Shown here piece after piece: positions 30,622-33,148 of a stretch of DNA of 33,148 bases. The notes under the pieces are model-generated. The model did not search any database. It was not told where the DNA came from and saw nothing but the letters and a program-made list of their open reading frames with translations. Each line of letters opens with the position of its first letter. Position 1 is the stretch's first letter. The position numbers were made by a program, and so were the translations under genes. This stretch comes from a virus: IMG/VR virus record IMGVR_UViG_3300025450_000076, positions 1 through 33,148 of that record; one strand, 5' to 3'.

Positions 30622-30656
30622 ACCTTGCAAGTCTCCTTGCAAGCCCATTTGCAAGG
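30622..30656 (+). repeat. attP right arm: cluster of TTGCAAG repeats
   Basis: ACCTTGCAAG, CCTTGCAAGCC and CATTTGCAAGG recur as in the left arm, with 3-base and 0-base spacers instead of 3 and 1. The last unit runs into the integrase ribosome binding site (AAGGAG), so integrase binding could repress its own translation or transcription. Confidence 0.75.
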
Positions 30657-30664
30657 AGACACAG

Positions 30665-31933
30665 ATGCGCGTCAATATTCCCGGAGGATACCTGTTCCAA
30701 CGCAAAAACTCCAAGCGCGGGAACTGGGTGTTTTATTGCTACGTGGACGGCGAGGAAACGCAATCTTCAACCGGCACAAGCAATCTTGAGAATGCGAAGG
30801 CCAAGGCCTCGGAGCTGTATGCAAACTTCACCAAGCGCGTCCGCATGGGCACCACCGTGCGCAACGAGACCTTCCAGGAGGCGGCCTTTGCGTTCATTAC
30901 CTCCGAGCAACAGCGCCTGGGCATCGCCGATCTGAACGCGCCGGGAGAGAAGCCGCGGCATCTGCGCCAGAAGGCCAGATGGGCCCAGGACCTTTGCGAG
31001 TTCGTCGGGCCCCGCACCCTGTTGGAGGATGTCACCTCCACGCGCATGCGCGATCTGGATGACTGGCTCCAGGACCGGCGCAACGCTGGCGGCGTGTGGG
31101 GCAATCTGAAGGCGACCGTCTCGCCCACAACCAAGAATACCTTTCGGGCGCTGTTCCGTGGTATCGTCGATCACGCCGTCCGCCGTGGGCGCATCCGCCC
31201 CCAGGACCGTCCGGAGATGGAGAACGTGCCCCCCAGCCCCATGCGCCGCTCGGCGTTCACGATCTCGGAAGTCGCCCAGATTCTGGAAGCCGCCAAGCAC
31301 CGCTGGCAGGCCTCCAGGGACATCGCCCATGCACGGATAGCCATGGCGCCGCCTCCGGACGCGTGGCAGGCTGACCGGGAAGCCCTGGGCAGGTTCAGGC
31401 TGTGGCACGCCCTGACCGTGCTGGCGTGGTCCGGCATGCGCCCGTCCTCGCTGGTCGCGCTGCGCCGGCGGGACGTGATCTATCGCAAGGATGCTGGAGT
31501 GGATGCCCTCATGCAGGACCCCACAGAAGAGCGCGGCCGCTTCAAGGTCCGCTCGACCACCCGCAAGGGGACCAAGCGGGGCGCGCCTCGCGAGATCACG
31601 ACGTCGATCTACCCGAACCGGCGGGCGGACGGATCCCTGGAAGAGCTGCGCAACTTGGCCAAGGACGATGACAGCTTGATTGTGCCGATCACCACCCACA
31701 GCATGAACAGCGCGTTTCGCAAGATTCTGGTCGAAGTCAAGATCACCTCCAGCGAAGACGGAGATCCTTTAAGCCTATACAGTTTGCGGCATTTCTATCT
31801 GACGTACCTGATGCAGGCGAAGCTGCCGCCGCAGATGATCGCAAAGAACTCCCAGACCAGCCTGGCCATGTTGGAGAAGCATTACGACCACCTGCAAAAC
31901 GAGTGGAACGCGGACGAGCTGGCCAACGCCTGA
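30665..31933 (+). CDS. int: Tyrosine integrase, 422 aa
   Basis: Carries out site-specific recombination between attP and the tRNA-Lys attB. The catalytic domain (about residues 195-410) shows Arg259 (SGMRPSSL), a candidate Lys in TRKGTKRG (301-304), Arg375-His376 in YSLRH, where Tyr takes the place of the first His of the HxxR box as in many integrases, and nucleophile Tyr407 (EKHYDHL). The N-terminal ~60 residues (basic, aromatic) should bind the arm sites and residues 65-175 the core. ATG 30665 follows AAGGAG, which is part of the right arm repeat. It converges with the second recombinase gene, 12 bases apart. Confidence 0.9.
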   Translation: MRVNIPGGYLFQRKNSKRGNWVFYCYVDGEETQSSTGTSNLENAKAKASELYANFTKRVRMGTTVRNETFQEAAFAFITSEQQRLGIADLNAPGEKPRHLRQKARWAQDLCEFVGPRTLLEDVTSTRMRDLDDWLQDRRNAGGVWGNLKATVSPTTKNTFRALFRGIVDHAVRRGRIRPQDRPEMENVPPSPMRRSAFTISEVAQILEAAKHRWQASRDIAHARIAMAPPPDAWQADREALGRFRLWHALTVLAWSGMRPSSLVALRRRDVIYRKDAGVDALMQDPTEERGRFKVRSTTRKGTKRGAPREITTSIYPNRRADGSLEELRNLAKDDDSLIVPITTHSMNSAFRKILVEVKITSSEDGDPLSLYSLRHFYLTYLMQAKLPPQMIAKNSQTSLAMLEKHYDHLQNEWNADELANA

Positions 31934-31945
31934 CCAGCCACCTCC

Positions 31946-32539
31946 TCAGGCAACCAGCCCGCACATCGCCCGCTTGGCCTCGCTGTTGCCCTCGATATAC
32001 AGCATCGTGGTCTTCAGATCGGCGTGGCCGGCCAGTTGCTGGACATCTCGGATGGTGCCGCCGCACAGCGGCGCCTTCTGGGCCATCGTCGTGATAAAGG
32101 TCCGGCGCCCCGAGTGCGAGGACGCGCCCAGGAAGCCCAGCTTGGCATAGAGCCGGTGGAACCACACGGCCAGCGACAGCGGGCTCTTGTGGTCGGCCAA
32201 CTGGCTGGCGGCGATGTGGTCGGTCGGCTCCAGGATGCCAATCGTGGCCCGGTAGTCCACCAGTGCCTTGCGAAGCTGTGGGTGCATGGGAATCGTGCGG
32301 CCGCCCTTGTTGCCCTTGGTGCCCTTGTTCTCCAGGGACACCACGTCGGCGATGTTGCGATCCGCGCCCATGACGGCCTTCCAGGTGATGCGGGAGATCT
32401 CGCACGCCCTGAGCCCGGCCCTGGCCGACAGCAGGAACACGGCGCGGTCTCTCAGCGCGTGCCTGGTCGTGGCCAGATAGTCCATCGTCTGCTTGATCTG
32501 CGCTTCCGTCAGGATCTGTGCCTGCTTGCCCTGTCCCAT
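31946..32539 (-). CDS. Second tyrosine recombinase, catalytic domain only, 197 aa
   Basis: Leftward gene. I start at ATG 32539 behind AGGGGG rather than at in-frame ATG 32566. A full catalytic set is visible: Arg44 (AGLRACEIS), a candidate Lys at 72-78 (NKGTKGNK), His142 and Arg145 (HSGRR), His172 (LAGHAD) and Tyr181 (MLYIEG). The N-terminal arm- and core-binding domains of a full integrase are missing. Its size resembles FimB/FimE-type invertases and other minimal recombinases. Possible roles are excision, resolution of genome multimers, or inversion of a DNA segment. It is the last gene of the leftward block, after the RusA-like gene. Confidence 0.85.
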   Translation of the reverse strand: MGQGKQAQILTEAQIKQTMDYLATTRHALRDRAVFLLSARAGLRACEISRITWKAVMGADRNIADVVSLENKGTKGNKGGRTIPMHPQLRKALVDYRATIGILEPTDHIAASQLADHKSPLSLAVWFHRLYAKLGFLGASSHSGRRTFITTMAQKAPLCGGTIRDVQQLAGHADLKTTMLYIEGNSEAKRAMCGLVA

Positions 32540-32564
32540 GATGGCCCCCTGTTCAACGTTGCCC

Positions 32565-32580
32565 ATTAGATTATTGGTGC
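32565..32580 (-). promoter_or_regulatory. Candidate promoter before the second recombinase
   Basis: Read leftward: GCACCAATAATCTAAT. It shares ACCAATAA with the element before the 99-residue gene and carries TAATCT as a possible -10. It lies about 25 bases before ATG 32539. No good -35 is visible. Confidence 0.3.
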
Positions 32581-32596
32581 AACTGAGCAGGTTGGA

Positions 32597-33073
32597 TCAG
32601 GATTTATGCGGAAACATTGCGCTTTTGTCGCGAATTCTTGCGGCTTGGAGCTCGAAGATGCAGCCGGCGTTCTCGAGGGGCACCCACACCTTGTTGACGA
32701 CCAGGCGAGCGACCGCCGCATCCGTCCCGTTCGGCAGCAGGCCGCCGTCCGTGGCCGAGTCCATGACCGCCTTGGCCAGGTTGTCCGTGTCCGGGCGGAT
32801 CGTGTGGGGTTTGCCGTGGCGCTTGGCGTCCTTGGTCGGCATGCAGAAAGTCAGCTCCAGCTCGTAGCCGTCCGCGGCCGCCGCCTCGTTGATCGTGGCC
32901 AGCGTGTCGGGGGCCGTGATGCAGGCCGAGCGGGCCGCCTGCTCCACCGTCCGGCGCCAGATACGCAGGTCCGGGCTGCCACTGGAAATGACCCTGCCCC
33001 CCCACAGCCTGGGGCGGCTCTGGGGCTTGGGGATCCCGTAGATCGGCAGGACCATGCGCAGGGCGGCTGTCAT
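32597..33073 (-). CDS. RusA-like Holliday junction resolvase, 158 aa
   Basis: RusA enzymes cut four-way DNA junctions as dimers using metal-bound aspartates. The signature is at residues 93-128: RPDTDNLAKAVMDSATDG, then GTDAAVARLVVNK. It matches the family pattern P-D-x-D-N-L-x-K and the later D-x-x-V...K, with Asp95, Asp97, Asp118 and Lys128 as likely active-site residues. The start (YGIPKPQSRPR) also fits the family's N-terminal strand. The ATG at 33073 overlaps the TGA of the upstream gene. In phages such enzymes resolve recombination intermediates before packaging. Confidence 0.85.
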   Translation of the reverse strand: MTAALRMVLPIYGIPKPQSRPRLWGGRVISSGSPDLRIWRRTVEQAARSACITAPDTLATINEAAAADGYELELTFCMPTKDAKRHGKPHTIRPDTDNLAKAVMDSATDGGLLPNGTDAAVARLVVNKVWVPLENAGCIFELQAARIRDKSAMFPHKS

Positions 33074-33148
33074 GGCGCGAACGACTCCTTGGCAGCGTCC
33101 GCGATCAGGTCATAGCCTCTTGGCGTAAAGTGCAGGCCGTCGTCGGCG
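33070..33148 (-). CDS. C-terminal part of a small protein, cut at right window edge
   Basis: Leftward frame entering at base 33148 and ending at TGA 33072-33070, giving 25 residues (DDGLHFTPRGYDLIADAA and a short end). The TGA overlaps the RusA-like ATG. The D-x-x-L-H...G-Y-x-x-I-A pattern also resembles the last block of SGNH hydrolases. However, the phase joins exactly with the open frame at base 1, so I favour the same 86-residue protein spanning the window ends. Confidence 0.65.
   Translation of the reverse strand, partial: ADDGLHFTPRGYDLIADAAKESFAP

Noticed and set aside
32594-32617. Another copy of the repeated late motif (GGATTTATGCGGAAACA)
   Set aside because: About 13 of 17 bases match, but it lies within the end of the leftward RusA-like gene with no rightward gene after it.
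33070-33148. C-terminus of an SGNH/GDSL hydrolase
   Set aside because: The D-x-x-L-H pattern fits, but the frame joins in phase with the partial gene at base 1, giving a small protein without the rest of a hydrolase. Kept as a fallback if the window is not circular.
1-33148. CRISPR arrays or insertion sequences
   Set aside because: No regularly spaced repeats and no transposase or terminal inverted repeats were seen.

Overview
The window looks like the complete, circularly closed genome (about 33.1 kb) of a temperate short-tailed phage (podovirus-like) of a GC-rich proteobacterium. An alphaproteobacterium of the Rhodospirillales/Magnetospirillum kind is my inference, from base composition, a bacteriohemerythrin gene and integration into a tRNA-Lys gene; it is not proven. 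Two things argue for a closed, non-integrated genome. The attachment site (a 52-base tRNA-Lys(CTT) 3' segment flanked by integrase arm-type repeats) lies inside the window with phage genes on both sides. Also, the leftward reading frame cut at base 1 continues in frame into the partial reading frame at the right edge, giving one plausible 86-residue protein.

Layout. Leftward module (3379 down to 1, then 33148 down to 31946): small proteins of unknown function, a pentapeptide-repeat protein, a RusA-like Holliday junction resolvase and a catalytic-core-only tyrosine recombinase. Many are coupled by stop/start overlaps. Rightward module (3486 to 30377): small terminase; a cytosine-C5 methyltransferase carrying a 311-codon second reading frame; a small ArfA-like protein; two tail-fibre/receptor-binding proteins; large terminase; three small virion or adhesin-like proteins; portal; scaffold; major capsid; head/tail proteins including gp11/gp4-like adaptor and gp12-like nozzle candidates; and four or five putative internal/ejection proteins, the last interrupted by an in-frame amber codon and ending in a low-GC module. 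A lysis cassette follows (membrane proteins, nested Rz/Rz1-type spanins, GH108 endolysin), then a bacteriohemerythrin gene and a strong terminator. The attP region and a tyrosine integrase (rightward, 30665-31933) close the map, converging on the second recombinase.

Likely regulation. A 19-base sequence is repeated exactly in front of the tail-fibre gene and the first ejection gene. A close variant precedes the post-terminase cluster and a weaker one precedes the lysis cassette; this may be a phage-specific late control element. A different motif sits about 45 bases upstream of two leftward genes. I could not recognise a repressor, a replication initiator, a helicase or a polymerase.

Limits: assignments rest on reading translated sequence and remembered family motifs. 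No database search was possible, so structural-protein names resting on size, order and composition are tentative.
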